Below, piece by piece: positions 46,195-53,565 of a stretch of DNA of 53,565 nucleotides (the first letter of the stretch is position 1; the number at the start of each line of letters is the position of its first letter). The notes beneath the pieces were generated by a model. The model ran no database searches. It was not told the DNA's origin and saw only the letters and a program-made list of their open reading frames with translations. Source of the stretch: Polynucleobacter meluiroseus. Its GTDB lineage: Bacteria > Pseudomonadota > Gammaproteobacteria > Burkholderiales > Burkholderiaceae. Location: the NCBI GenBank assembly GCA_945947155.1, contig CAMEXM010000005.1:1-53565 (forward strand), given 5' to 3'. Made by a program: the position numbers and the translations under genes.

Positions 46195-47886
46195 TTAGTT
46201 ACCGCTGAACGATCTCCGTTGGCTTCCCGCTGCTTTTGGTTTACCAAAGCGTGGGCCCGTTGGGCGCGAATCGCCAGAGCGAGCACCTGCTGGTTTGGAA
46301 TCAAATCGACCAGTAGGGCGTGAATCGCCAGAGCGTGCGCCGGATGGCTTGGAATCAAAACGATTGGCTGGACGGGGGTCTCCTGAGAAACCCGCTCGCT
46401 TCGCATCAAAGCGACCGGTTGGACGTGAATCGCCAGAGTAGCCACCCGCTGGTTTTGCATCGAAGCGCGGGGCTGGACGGGAATCACCACCACTGCGCTG
46501 CTCAAAATGACTACCACCCGAGCGCGATTCAAAACGACCACCTGAACGGTTGCCAGGACGCGCGTCGGAACGTGCGCCAGGACGACCACCAGAACGGCTA
46601 CCAGGACGTCCGCCACCACCACCAAAGCTAGGCTTGGCTTGTGGCTCAAGGCCAGGAATCACGGAAGCAACGATGTCTTGCTGGGTAAAGCGCTCGATAT
46701 TCCGAATCTTGGCGCGATCGCGATGCTCGACTAAGGTAATGGCAATACCGTTGCGACCAGCGCGTCCAGTACGGCCAATGCGGTGCGTGTAGTCTTCTGG
46801 CTTCATGGGTAAGCCAAAGTTAATAACGTGACTGATGCGGGGCACATCAATGCCGCGCGCAGCAACGTCAGTGGCAACCAAAATCTTAGTGTGGCCTTTG
46901 CGCAGGGATTCAAGGCGACGCATGCGCACGGCTTGTGGCATTGCGCCGTGCAGCGCAGTTGCTTCGTAACCATTCGCACGCAAGGCGTCCGCAATTTTTT
47001 CGCTTTCTACTTGGGTGCTCGCAAATACGACCGCTTGGTCCACAGTAGGATCGGTTAAGAGGTGCTCTAGCAAACGGTGCTTATGCGCCATGTTATCGGC
47101 CCAATGCAATTTTTGCTCAATGTTGGAATGCACATCACCTGCTTGTGCGAGTTCAATGCGCTTCGCATCATTGGTCAATTGGGTTGCCAAGGACATCACT
47201 TTGGGCGCAAAGGTGGCAGAGAACATCAAGGTTTGGGTACGTTGCTTGCAACGCTGATCAATGGCTTCGAGATCGTCTGCAAAACCCATGTCTAACATGC
47301 GGTCCGCTTCATCAATTACGAGTTGCTTGACATCATCCAGGCGAATCGCACGGCTGTCGCTCAGATCCAGTAAACGACCTGGGGTCGCAACTACGAGCAA
47401 GGCACCTTTGAGTGCTTGGATTTGTTTGCCATAGGGCATGCCACCCATCACGGTTGCAATCCGAATACCTTTAAGGCCACGCGCCAAATTAATGGCATCG
47501 GCAGCCACCTGTTGGGCTAATTCACGAGTAGGGCACAACACCAAGACGGTTGGTTGTGCACGACCAGGAACCGGCGAATTGCTCGGATTACTTGCGATCA
47601 GTTGATTTAAGAGGGGTAATAAAAAGGCTGCGGTTTTACCGCTACCTGTTTGGCTGCTGACCAAGAGGTCGCCGCCAGCCAACGCCGCAGGAATAACCTG
47701 TGCTTGTACTGGAGTGGCTTGGGTAAAACCCAATTCAGCGACGTTTTGTAAGAGGGGGGCTGCTAACCCAAATGATGCAAATGCATTAGCGCTCGATGTA
47801 ACGACAGATACCGTTACTTTTTCGCCTGCAGGAACATCGGTATGCGAGTCAGTCGACTCAGTGTGGTTTTCATTTAAAAAAGTCAT
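46195..47886 (-). CDS. rhlE: DEAD-box ATP-dependent RNA helicase, RhlE type
   Basis: A 563-residue DEAD-box helicase. The core holds the Q motif FASFGLAAPL...ATPVQAQVIP, Walker A SQTGSGKTAAFLLPLL, PTRELAQQV, DEADRMLDMGF, MFSATFAP and the C-terminal HRIGRTGRAGR. From about residue 420 a low-complexity Gly/Arg/Ser tail runs to the end, including five repeats of about 18 residues (SGDSRPTGRFDSKPAGAR type). Such tails bind RNA without sequence preference. RhlE unwinds structured RNA in ribosome assembly and cold adaptation. ATG 47886 (MTFLNEN) is preferred over a GTG three codons upstream. ubiC follows 2 bases later. Confidence 0.9.
   Translation of the reverse strand: MTFLNENHTESTDSHTDVPAGEKVTVSVVTSSANAFASFGLAAPLLQNVAELGFTQATPVQAQVIPAALAGGDLLVSSQTGSGKTAAFLLPLLNQLIASNPSNSPVPGRAQPTVLVLCPTRELAQQVAADAINLARGLKGIRIATVMGGMPYGKQIQALKGALLVVATPGRLLDLSDSRAIRLDDVKQLVIDEADRMLDMGFADDLEAIDQRCKQRTQTLMFSATFAPKVMSLATQLTNDAKRIELAQAGDVHSNIEQKLHWADNMAHKHRLLEHLLTDPTVDQAVVFASTQVESEKIADALRANGYEATALHGAMPQAVRMRRLESLRKGHTKILVATDVAARGIDVPRISHVINFGLPMKPEDYTHRIGRTGRAGRNGIAITLVEHRDRAKIRNIERFTQQDIVASVIPGLEPQAKPSFGGGGGRPGSRSGGRPGARSDARPGNRSGGRFESRSGGSHFEQRSGGDSRPAPRFDAKPAGGYSGDSRPTGRFDAKRAGFSGDPRPANRFDSKPSGARSGDSRPTGRFDSKPAGARSGDSRPTGPRFGKPKAAGSQRRSFSGN
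46255..46500 (-). repeat. Tandem 51-54-base repeats in the rhlE tail
   Basis: GAATCGCCAGAG (plus strand) recurs at 46268, 46322 and 46427, with a diverged unit between the last two, and the whole tract repeats in steps of 54, 51 or so bases. At protein level this is five copies of an about 18-residue unit rich in Arg, Asp, Ser and Pro. The unit length is a multiple of three, so copy changes keep the frame. Confidence 0.85.
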
Positions 47887-48119
47887 GCAAATCACACCCC
47901 CATCGGGGATGTCTCCGGTTGTGCGCCTCAGTGTTTTAAAGGGCGCGATGGTCTAGGGCATCGACCATCAGACAAGCGGCAGCGGTGTGTTTATTGCTAC
48001 TAAACTGATTCGCTGAATATGTATATTGCTGGGGACGATGTTTCAAAAAGCCCTCCATTATGGCATGGTTCTACCCTAAGGGCAATCCCTAGGGTGCTTA
48101 ATCTGATTATCATCGTTTC
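47887..48119. promoter_or_regulatory. Divergent region between rhlE and the LysE-family gene
   Basis: The 233-base gap must hold promoters both ways. The most striking element is the hairpin at 48073-48095 (ACCCTA-AGGG-CAAT-CCC-TAGGGT with one bulged A). It is 25 bases before ATG 48120 and has no T tail. The LysE-family start has no Shine-Dalgarno. The long rhlE leader would suit cold-shock control, but no known cold-shock motif was seen. Confidence 0.4.
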
Positions 48120-48800
48120 ATGGGCTTTTTATCGCATTGGTCAGATTTTGGCGTCATTCACTTCCCCAGTTATCTGATGGGGGCAATCCTCATTATTTTG
48201 CTGCCAGGGCCGAATTCGCTCTACGTTTTAGCCCTCTCGGCAGAGCGTGGTTGGCAAAAAGGCGTGTGGGCATCGGCCGGGATTGTGGTGGGCGATGCCA
48301 TTATCATGCTGAGCATTGCTCTGGGGGCAGCAACCGTGCTCGCATCATCGCCACTAACCTACAGCCTACTGCGCCTTCTGGGTGCGGGGTATTTGGCGTG
48401 GCTGGGCCTAGGCATTATTCGAGTGGGGATCGCTCGTCTACAGACTAAAGAGCCTAGCGCAAAGGCGCCTCGCCTGATGCAGGCAAAGGCAATCATGCGC
48501 TTGCATCCCTTTTTAGCGGCATTGCTATTAGCCCTAACCAATCCCAAGGCCATTTTCTTTTTTATTTCCTTTTTTACGCAATTCGTGGATCCTGATTTCC
48601 ATCAGCCAGCCCTCGGTTTTTTCTATCTCGCCGTTGTGACCCAATTGATCAGCATGGCGTATTTGGCCATTCTGATTGGGGCAGGGCAGTATTGTTTAGG
48701 TTTAGTAAAGGCGCATCCCATGATTGCAGCCTACCTGTGGCTTGCAACCGGAGTACTTTTTATTGCCTTTAGTCTGCGCTTACTACTTGAGTTGCTTTAA
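48120..48800 (+). CDS. LysE/RhtB-family amino-acid exporter (LeuE-like)
   Basis: A 226-residue membrane protein with six predicted helices. The family signature ILIILLPGPNSLYVLALS lies near residues 23-40, followed by GVWASAGIVVGDAIIMLSIALG and LLGAGYLAWLGLGIIR, then FFLAL-type LTNPKAIFFFISFFTQF. The N-terminus and loop pattern resemble E. coli LeuE, an exporter of leucine and related amino acids. Substrate is unproven. Its 3' end overlaps the aldehyde dehydrogenase gene by 18 bases, in convergent orientation. Confidence 0.86.
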   Translation: MGFLSHWSDFGVIHFPSYLMGAILIILLPGPNSLYVLALSAERGWQKGVWASAGIVVGDAIIMLSIALGAATVLASSPLTYSLLRLLGAGYLAWLGLGIIRVGIARLQTKEPSAKAPRLMQAKAIMRLHPFLAALLLALTNPKAIFFFISFFTQFVDPDFHQPALGFFYLAVVTQLISMAYLAILIGAGQYCLGLVKAHPMIAAYLWLATGVLFIAFSLRLLLELL

Positions 48801-50219
48801 CAAGCGCGCTACTTTTTTTCCATAGGGCGGATGTACTACGCTGGTGCCGCGTAACCAGTTCAGCCCAAATAGGCCGCGAACCTGAAGCACCGGTTTGAGG
48901 TGGCTGAAGGCATCGAATCCTGCTTTGCCGTGATAAGAGCCCATGCCGCTAGACCCAATACCGCCAAAGGGAATGCCATCGCATGCCGCATGTAACAACA
49001 CATCATTTACGGTGATACCACCCGAGCGGGTATCGGCAATCACGCGATTCAGGTTCACCTTATTTTTTCCAAACCAGTACAGCGCAAGCGGCGTAGGCGA
49101 GCTGCCTCTGTTAATGAAATCAATCATGCTTGTTGTACTGCTTGTACCATTCGTAACCGTGACGATTGGCAGGATGGGGCCGAAGATTTCTTCCTGCATC
49201 ACCGCGGATTCAGGAGAAACATTGCTCAGTGCTACTGGTTCAAAAACCCGTTCTGATTTAGTACTTGGCTCTAGTAATGGCGTAGCGGTTGCACCATGGG
49301 CGATGGCATCTTCAACTAAAAAATGCCAGCGTGCCGTTTGCTCAGGATCAATTGGACCCGTTAGCATTTCGGGTGTGGCAAATTGACGTTGTGCCGCTTT
49401 CATGAGTTCCGCAAGAAGCGCATCGTGTTGTTGCTCCTCGACTAAAACATAGTCCGGCGCAATGCACGTTTGCCCGCTATTCAGCAATTTGCCATACACA
49501 ATGCTGCTCGCTACATCAAACAAATTGGCCGAAGTATCGACTAGAGCAGGAGACTTGCCGCCCAGCTCTAAGGTCACCGGCACCAGATTATCAGCAGCAG
49601 CGCGCATGACCTTTTTGCCGACGGCAGTGCTACCACTAAAAAAAAGGTGATCGAAGGGTAGGGCAGCAAAATCGGCTGCGGTGTTGGCATCACCAGTCGT
49701 CACACTGAATTCAGTGAAATGAAAATACTCCTGAATATGAGTCGCCAAAAAACCGGAAGTACGACTGCTGCGCTCCGATGGTTTGAGCCAAACCCGATTG
49801 CCGGCGGCCAAAGCGGCAATGGCAGGAGCCAGGGCCAACAAGATGGGGTAATTCCAGGGGCTCATAATGCCCACAATGCCCTTAGGCTGGGCTTGCATCC
49901 AAGCAGTCGAGCTCGACAGGTAAGCCGGCGTCTCTAAATGAACGGGCTTAAGCCATTCTTTGAGGTATTTTTTGGTATATCGGCAGGCCTGATAAATTTG
50001 ACTGAGTTCTGCCAGCTGGGTTTCAATTGGATGGCGGTGACCAAAGTCAGCAGCAACCGCCTTGCATAGCTTTTCTTCATTGGCACGCAGCATCGCCTCA
50101 ACTCGGCCAATCCGCTCCAGACGCTTCTTAATCGTGGAGTGCGGTTCCGCTGCCTGCGCTGCGCGGATTTCATCAAGCTGGATCGTAAGGCGATTCATAG
50201 GGGTAGTCGGCAAGGTCAT
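48783..50219 (-). CDS. NAD(P)-dependent aldehyde dehydrogenase (coniferyl-aldehyde-dehydrogenase type)
   Basis: A 478-residue aldehyde dehydrogenase. The catalytic Cys252 is in NSGQTCIAPDYV and the general base Glu in LELGGKSPALVD. The cofactor site includes SPWNYPILLALAPAIAALA, with LKPSERS and FFSGSTAVGKKVM. The short length and end segment LHAACDGIPFGGIGSSGMGSYHG place it with the fatty-aldehyde/coniferyl aldehyde dehydrogenase group (ALDH3-like) rather than the ALDH2 type. It would oxidise an aromatic or fatty aldehyde to the acid. The actual substrate is unknown. Confidence 0.87.
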   Translation of the reverse strand: MTLPTTPMNRLTIQLDEIRAAQAAEPHSTIKKRLERIGRVEAMLRANEEKLCKAVAADFGHRHPIETQLAELSQIYQACRYTKKYLKEWLKPVHLETPAYLSSSTAWMQAQPKGIVGIMSPWNYPILLALAPAIAALAAGNRVWLKPSERSSRTSGFLATHIQEYFHFTEFSVTTGDANTAADFAALPFDHLFFSGSTAVGKKVMRAAADNLVPVTLELGGKSPALVDTSANLFDVASSIVYGKLLNSGQTCIAPDYVLVEEQQHDALLAELMKAAQRQFATPEMLTGPIDPEQTARWHFLVEDAIAHGATATPLLEPSTKSERVFEPVALSNVSPESAVMQEEIFGPILPIVTVTNGTSSTTSMIDFINRGSSPTPLALYWFGKNKVNLNRVIADTRSGGITVNDVLLHAACDGIPFGGIGSSGMGSYHGKAGFDAFSHLKPVLQVRGLFGLNWLRGTSVVHPPYGKKVARLLKQLK

Positions 50220-50265
50220 TAAAAGGGCTTGTGCAAATATAGCAATAAGGCATTAGGATAAAGCC

Positions 50266-50826
50266 ATGAACGAAAAACAAATCACTTTTGAGATAGCAAC
50301 CCTCGGCGGCGGCTGCTTTTGGTGCTTAGAGGCGGTCTATCAGCAGGTGCGCGGAGTACATTCGGTTATCTCTGGCTATGCTGGCGGCCACGACGTAAAT
50401 CCAAACTACGAAGCCGTATGCTCAGAAACGACCGGCCATGCCGAGGTTGTGCAAATCCAGTTTGATCCAGCGATCATTTCCTATCGGGAAATTCTCACCA
50501 TCTTTTTTGTGATTCACGATCCCACTACCCTCAATTATCAAGGCCATGATGTGGGTGCGCGCTACCGCTCCGTTATCTTCACGCACTCGGATGCGCAAAT
50601 GGCTTCTGCACAGGCGATAGTGGCAGAGCTAAGCAGTGAAAAAATCTACCCAAGGCCGATCGTGACTGTCATTGCACCGGCCCCCATCTTTTATTCGGCA
50701 GAGGACTACCATCAGAATTATTTTGTGCAGCACCCGGGGCAAGGGTATTGCATGGCGGTTGTTGCTCCAAAGCTAGCTAAGTTCCGCGCTAGCTTAAAAA
50801 GCTTGATAAACCCCGCTTTTAATTAA
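50266..50826 (+). CDS. msrA: Peptide-methionine (S)-S-oxide reductase
   Basis: A 186-residue MsrA that repairs oxidised methionine (S form) using thioredoxin. The catalytic motif [18 protein letters not shown] is at residues 14-31, with the nucleophile Cys17 in GCFWC. Further: [48 protein letters not shown] and the C-terminal EDYHQNYF. It overlaps the pdxH end by 4 bases in convergent orientation. Confidence 0.97.
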   Translation: MNEKQITFEIATLGGGCFWCLEAVYQQVRGVHSVISGYAGGHDVNPNYEAVCSETTGHAEVVQIQFDPAIISYREILTIFFVIHDPTTLNYQGHDVGARYRSVIFTHSDAQMASAQAIVAELSSEKIYPRPIVTVIAPAPIFYSAEDYHQNYFVQHPGQGYCMAVVAPKLAKFRASLKSLINPAFN

Positions 50827-51458
50827 GGCGCGAGGCGCGTAATCGACCAGCCGCTATCGCTGCGGCTGTAGCAAATGCGATCGTGCAAGCGGGAAGGCCT
50901 GCCTTGCCAAAATTCAATTTGGTTTGGAGTAAGGCGGTATCCGCCCCAATGGGGTGGGCGCGGCGGCGTATCACCGTACTCTACTTTGAACTGCCGCTCC
51001 TGCTCTTCTAGAAACGCACGGCTGGGAATGGCGGTACTTTGGGGGGAGGCCCAGGCACCAATGCGTGAGGCCGGCGGTCTGGAATGAAAGTAGGCATCGC
51101 TTTCGGCGCCGCTCACTCGATCAACGGTACCGCTGATGCGAACCTGCCGCTCCAGCTCATGCCAATGAAAGAGTAGGGATGCATGGGGCTGTGCAGCCAG
51201 ATCCTTCCCTTTTTGGCTATCGTAATTGGTAAAGAAAGTAAAACTACCGTGGTCGGCAGCCTTTAATAGGACAATACGTACAGATGGAATACCGGCCTGA
51301 TTTGCGGTTGCTAATGCCATTGCATTGGGTTCGGGGCATTGCGCCGCGACTGCTTGTTCGAACCAAGTCTGAAAAAGGCCGAATGGTTCCTGCGGCACGT
51401 CTTGTTCCGACAGTTCGCCACGGGTGTAGTTTTTTCGTAATTCAGCAATGGATTCCAT
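50823..51458 (-). CDS. pdxH: Pyridoxamine 5'-phosphate oxidase
   Basis: A 211-residue FMN enzyme that oxidises pyridoxine or pyridoxamine phosphate to pyridoxal phosphate. Motifs: [42 protein letters not shown] with FMN contacts, [28 protein letters not shown], and the C-terminal signature [26 protein letters not shown]. Its product is the cofactor needed by the Orn/Lys/Arg decarboxylase of this window. It diverges from tcdA with only 22 bases between starts. Confidence 0.97.
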   Translation of the reverse strand: MESIAELRKNYTRGELSEQDVPQEPFGLFQTWFEQAVAAQCPEPNAMALATANQAGIPSVRIVLLKAADHGSFTFFTNYDSQKGKDLAAQPHASLLFHWHELERQVRISGTVDRVSGAESDAYFHSRPPASRIGAWASPQSTAIPSRAFLEEQERQFKVEYGDTPPRPPHWGGYRLTPNQIEFWQGRPSRLHDRICYSRSDSGWSITRLAP

Positions 51459-51480
51459 GTTTTAAGTATAAAGAGATGCG

Positions 51481-52266
51481 ATGACGATGGAAAACTTTAA
51501 AAAACCGCCGCCAGATCAGGAGATAGGCTCACTAGATCGTCGTTTTGGCGGGGTGGCACGTTTATATGGTGATGCTGCTTTGGTGCAATTTCAGAAGGCT
51601 ACGGTAGTGGTGGCGGGCTTGGGTGGCGTCGGTTCTTGGGCTGCCGAAGCCCTCGCGCGATCAGCAATTGGCCATTTAGTCTTGATTGACTTTGACCACA
51701 TCGCCGAAAGCAACACCAATCGGCAATTGCATGCACTGGATGGTGCGTATGGCAAGGCCAAAGTGGATGCCATGGCACAGCGCATTATTCAAATCAATCC
51801 CCAAATCCAACTGACATGCCACGATGCTTTTTTAGAGCCAGACACGCTCGATGCATTGATTCCTGCGGACGCCATTGTGTTAGATGCAACCGATTCAGTG
51901 CAAGTCAAAATTGCCCTTGCTGTGTGGAGCGTGGCAAATCACCGTTTACTCGTCATGTGCGGTGCTTCCGGCGGTAAAGCAGACCCCACCCAATTGCGCT
52001 GCGATGATTTATCCAGAACCGAGCAAGATGCACTTCTAGCCAAGGTGCGCGTTGGTCTGCGAACCGATCATGGCTTCTCGCGCGATTTAAAAAAGAAGAT
52101 GGGCATTCGGGCGGTGTATTCAAAAGAACCCCGCGCAGGCTCTGCTACCGGGGGTTTGGCGTGTTCTGGTTACGGATCGGCGGTAACGGTTACGGCAGCA
52201 GCAGGGCTAGTAGCAGCAGCTGAAATTCTCACCCTCATACGGATTCAACCGAGCGCGTCGGAGTAA
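51481..52266 (+). CDS. tcdA: tRNA threonylcarbamoyladenosine dehydratase (TcdA/CsdL)
   Basis: A 261-residue E1-like enzyme that cyclises t6A37 of tRNA to ct6A with ATP. It has the Rossmann ATP motif VVAGLGGVGSWAAEALARSA at about residues 39-58, LIDFDHIAESNTNRQLHAL, LDATDSVQVKIAL and the C-terminal ACSGYGSAVTVTAAAGLVAA. It begins with MTMENFKKPPPDQEIGSLDRRFGGVARLYG, normal for TcdA. No ThiF-type partner genes (thiS, moaD) are nearby, which supports TcdA over ThiF or MoeB. Confidence 0.92.
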   Translation: MTMENFKKPPPDQEIGSLDRRFGGVARLYGDAALVQFQKATVVVAGLGGVGSWAAEALARSAIGHLVLIDFDHIAESNTNRQLHALDGAYGKAKVDAMAQRIIQINPQIQLTCHDAFLEPDTLDALIPADAIVLDATDSVQVKIALAVWSVANHRLLVMCGASGGKADPTQLRCDDLSRTEQDALLAKVRVGLRTDHGFSRDLKKKMGIRAVYSKEPRAGSATGGLACSGYGSAVTVTAAAGLVAAAEILTLIRIQPSASE

Positions 52267-52465
52267 AGCAGTTCCACTTCTTTCTCGAAGAGCGCAAAGA
52301 AGCCTAGGGAAAGCCCTGTAAGAAATTTCGTATTTTGTTGTAGGAAGCAATATTTATTTTGCTATCCACCTCCTGATTTAGGGGCTCTCCCTTTTATTCC
52401 TATGGCATTTTTTTAGCTTTGCTCATTTAATGAATTTTTAAGGGCTAGTACGGCACATTCGCCTC
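52267..52465 (+). promoter_or_regulatory. Region upstream of the permease, no gene
   Basis: This 199-base stretch between tcdA and the permease is AT-rich and holds no gene. A 7-base stem CTTCTTT/AAAGAAG at about 52277-52303 has no T tract, so it is a weak terminator candidate at most. No convincing promoter was found. It includes the sequence ATG AAT TTT TAA at 52430-52441, discussed under the permease. Confidence 0.4.
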
Positions 52466-53565
52466 ATGGCATTGGGTTCGACCATTGGCGTTGGACTTTT
52501 TCTAGGCTCGGCTAGTGCGATTCAGCTAGCAGGCCCCTCCATTCTCTTAGGGTATTTGTTAGCGGGGATTGTGGCTTTCATCGTCCTGCGCACGCTGGGT
52601 GAGATGGCAGTACATGAGCCCGTAGCCGGTTCCTTTGCTGCGTATGCCAATTCCTATGTTGGCCCACTTGCGGGGTATATGGTGGGCTGGGGCTATTGGA
52701 CCTATTGGATCGTGGTCAGCATTGCGGAAGTCACTGCCGTTGGAATCTACATGGGCATTTGGTTTCCGGATATGCCGCAATGGGTCTGGGCACTTTCTTC
52801 GATCATTTTGATGGGACTCATTAATCTGATTGCGGTTCGGCTGTTTGGGGAATTTGAGTTTTGGTTCTCCTTAATTAAAGTGGTCGCCATCATTGCCTTG
52901 ATTGCGATGGGAGCAGCGGTTATTTTCTTTGGCTTTACCAATAACTGGGTGCCACTGGGCTTTGATAACTTGTGGGTTCATGGCGGCTTCTTTCCCAATG
53001 GAATTAGCGGCCTCTTGATGTCTTTGCAGATGGTTCTATTTGCCTACGTCGGTATTGAGATGATTGGCCTCTCGGCTGGCGAAGCAGAGAATCCCAAGAA
53101 AACCATTCCGATGGCGATCGACTCCTTAGCATGGCGAATCCTGATCTTTTACATGGGCGCCATTTTGGTTATCTTGGCGATCTTCCCTTGGAATGAGGTG
53201 GGGCAGCAGGGCAGTCCATTTGTCGTGATGTTCGAGCGCTTGGGTTTACGCGAAGCCGCCGGCATTGTGAATTTCGTGGTGATCACAGCAGCGTTGTCTT
53301 CATACAATGCCGGTATTTTCAGTGGTGGACGTTTACTGTATTCCCTGTCCATCAATGGGTATGCCCCCGAAAAATTTGCCAACCTTTCTGAGAGCGGCGT
53401 GCCCTACCGAGCCGTGATGGCTGCAGTGATGGTGCCGATGATTGGCGTGGTCCTCAACTACTTTGTTCCGGATAAGGCATTTCAATACGTGATGGCGGCA
53501 GTGACCTTTATTGGACTGATGGTTTGGATTGCCATTCTATATACCCAAATGCGTTTCAGAAAATC
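52466..53565 (+). CDS. Amino-acid permease, ProY/AAT family (partial at 3' end)
   Basis: 366 codons of an amino-acid:proton symporter are present; the gene runs past the window edge. It begins MALGSTIGVGLFLGSASAIQ and continues AGPSILLGYLLAGIVAFIVL, RTLGEMAVHEPVAGSFAAYA and GISGLLMSLQMVLFAYVGIE, with AGEAENPKKTIPMAI. Similarity to E. coli ProY is strong along the whole piece; the substrate is unproven. The family normally has about 15-20 residues (LKRGLxxRHIRFMALGS) before this Met. Here GLVRHIRL is encoded directly upstream in frame, but a TAA stop (52439-52441) comes before it. Whether ATG 52466 is the true start is uncertain, and it has no ribosome site. Confidence 0.82.
   Translation, partial: MALGSTIGVGLFLGSASAIQLAGPSILLGYLLAGIVAFIVLRTLGEMAVHEPVAGSFAAYANSYVGPLAGYMVGWGYWTYWIVVSIAEVTAVGIYMGIWFPDMPQWVWALSSIILMGLINLIAVRLFGEFEFWFSLIKVVAIIALIAMGAAVIFFGFTNNWVPLGFDNLWVHGGFFPNGISGLLMSLQMVLFAYVGIEMIGLSAGEAENPKKTIPMAIDSLAWRILIFYMGAILVILAIFPWNEVGQQGSPFVVMFERLGLREAAGIVNFVVITAALSSYNAGIFSGGRLLYSLSINGYAPEKFANLSESGVPYRAVMAAVMVPMIGVVLNYFVPDKAFQYVMAAVTFIGLMVWIAILYTQMRFRK

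Noticed and set aside
46098-46649. Arg/Val/Pro-rich frame on the minus strand across the rhlE repeats
   Set aside because: It is the frame-shifted shadow of the rhlE repeat tail.
52277-52400. Possible riboswitch or terminator ahead of the permease
   Set aside because: No motif of a known riboswitch class was found, and the only stem lacks a T tract.

Overview
The window looks like chromosomal DNA of a betaproteobacterium of the order Burkholderiales, most probably Polynucleobacter or a close freshwater relative. This is inferred from protein character (DUF3460, a ScpA/PanC/DUF3460 run, CysB, a TRAP transporter), moderate G+C and extreme compactness. Genes mostly abut or overlap by a few bases, and several convergent pairs share their 3' ends. 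I see no phage, insertion sequence, integron or CRISPR array, so this is host core and metabolic DNA rather than a mobile island.

Layout. 1-2290: a partial LPS-core-type glycosyltransferase diverging from msbA. 2306-9034: a minus-strand run rng-maf-rlmH-rsfS-nadD-hemF-purD-yebC (rRNA/ribosome maturation, NAD, heme and purine synthesis). 9229-16602: a quinone-oxidoreductase-like gene, tRNA-Leu(CAA) with terminator, a CysB-type regulator, lptG-lptF diverging from pepA-holC, and lgt. 16762-19692: malonyl-CoA decarboxylase plus malonyl-CoA synthetase, a malonate-to-acetyl-CoA pathway. 19705-21334: a TauE/SafE permease, 6S RNA, zapA and a ZapB-like gene. 21390-26335: a vitamin B12 uptake operon (btuB-btuF-btuC-btuD in transcription order) headed by a cobalamin riboswitch. 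26433-32689: an oxalate catabolism block with a Crp/Fnr-type regulator, oxalyl-CoA decarboxylase, two formyl-CoA transferase paralogues and a formyl-tetrahydrofolate hydrolase-like protein. 32720-36398: panC, scpA, a DUF3460 gene and metG. 36539-40274: fdhD, dcd and an Orn/Lys/Arg decarboxylase. 40277-46192: TRAP dctM/dctQ, argH, hemC-hemD and ubiC. 46195-53565: rhlE, a LysE/LeuE-like exporter, an aldehyde dehydrogenase, msrA, pdxH, tcdA and a partial amino-acid permease.

Functional picture. Oxalate and malonate are both small dicarboxylates, and oxalate yields formate; the FdhD sulfurtransferase implies a formate dehydrogenase elsewhere in the genome. Together these suggest use of small C1-C3 acids, which sunlight releases from humic matter in fresh water. 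That ecological reading is inference. The most interesting part is the oxalate block. A perfect TTGAC-N4-GTCAA dyad lies at class II activator distance from a good -10 box in front of oxc, and a Crp/Fnr-family gene whose recognition helix carries an FNR-like E..SR motif sits immediately upstream. After a strong terminator, a second formyl-CoA transferase paralogue is followed with zero spacing by a stand-alone homologue of the hydrolase domain of 10-formyl-THF dehydrogenase. This hints at an undescribed exchange of formyl groups between CoA and folate.
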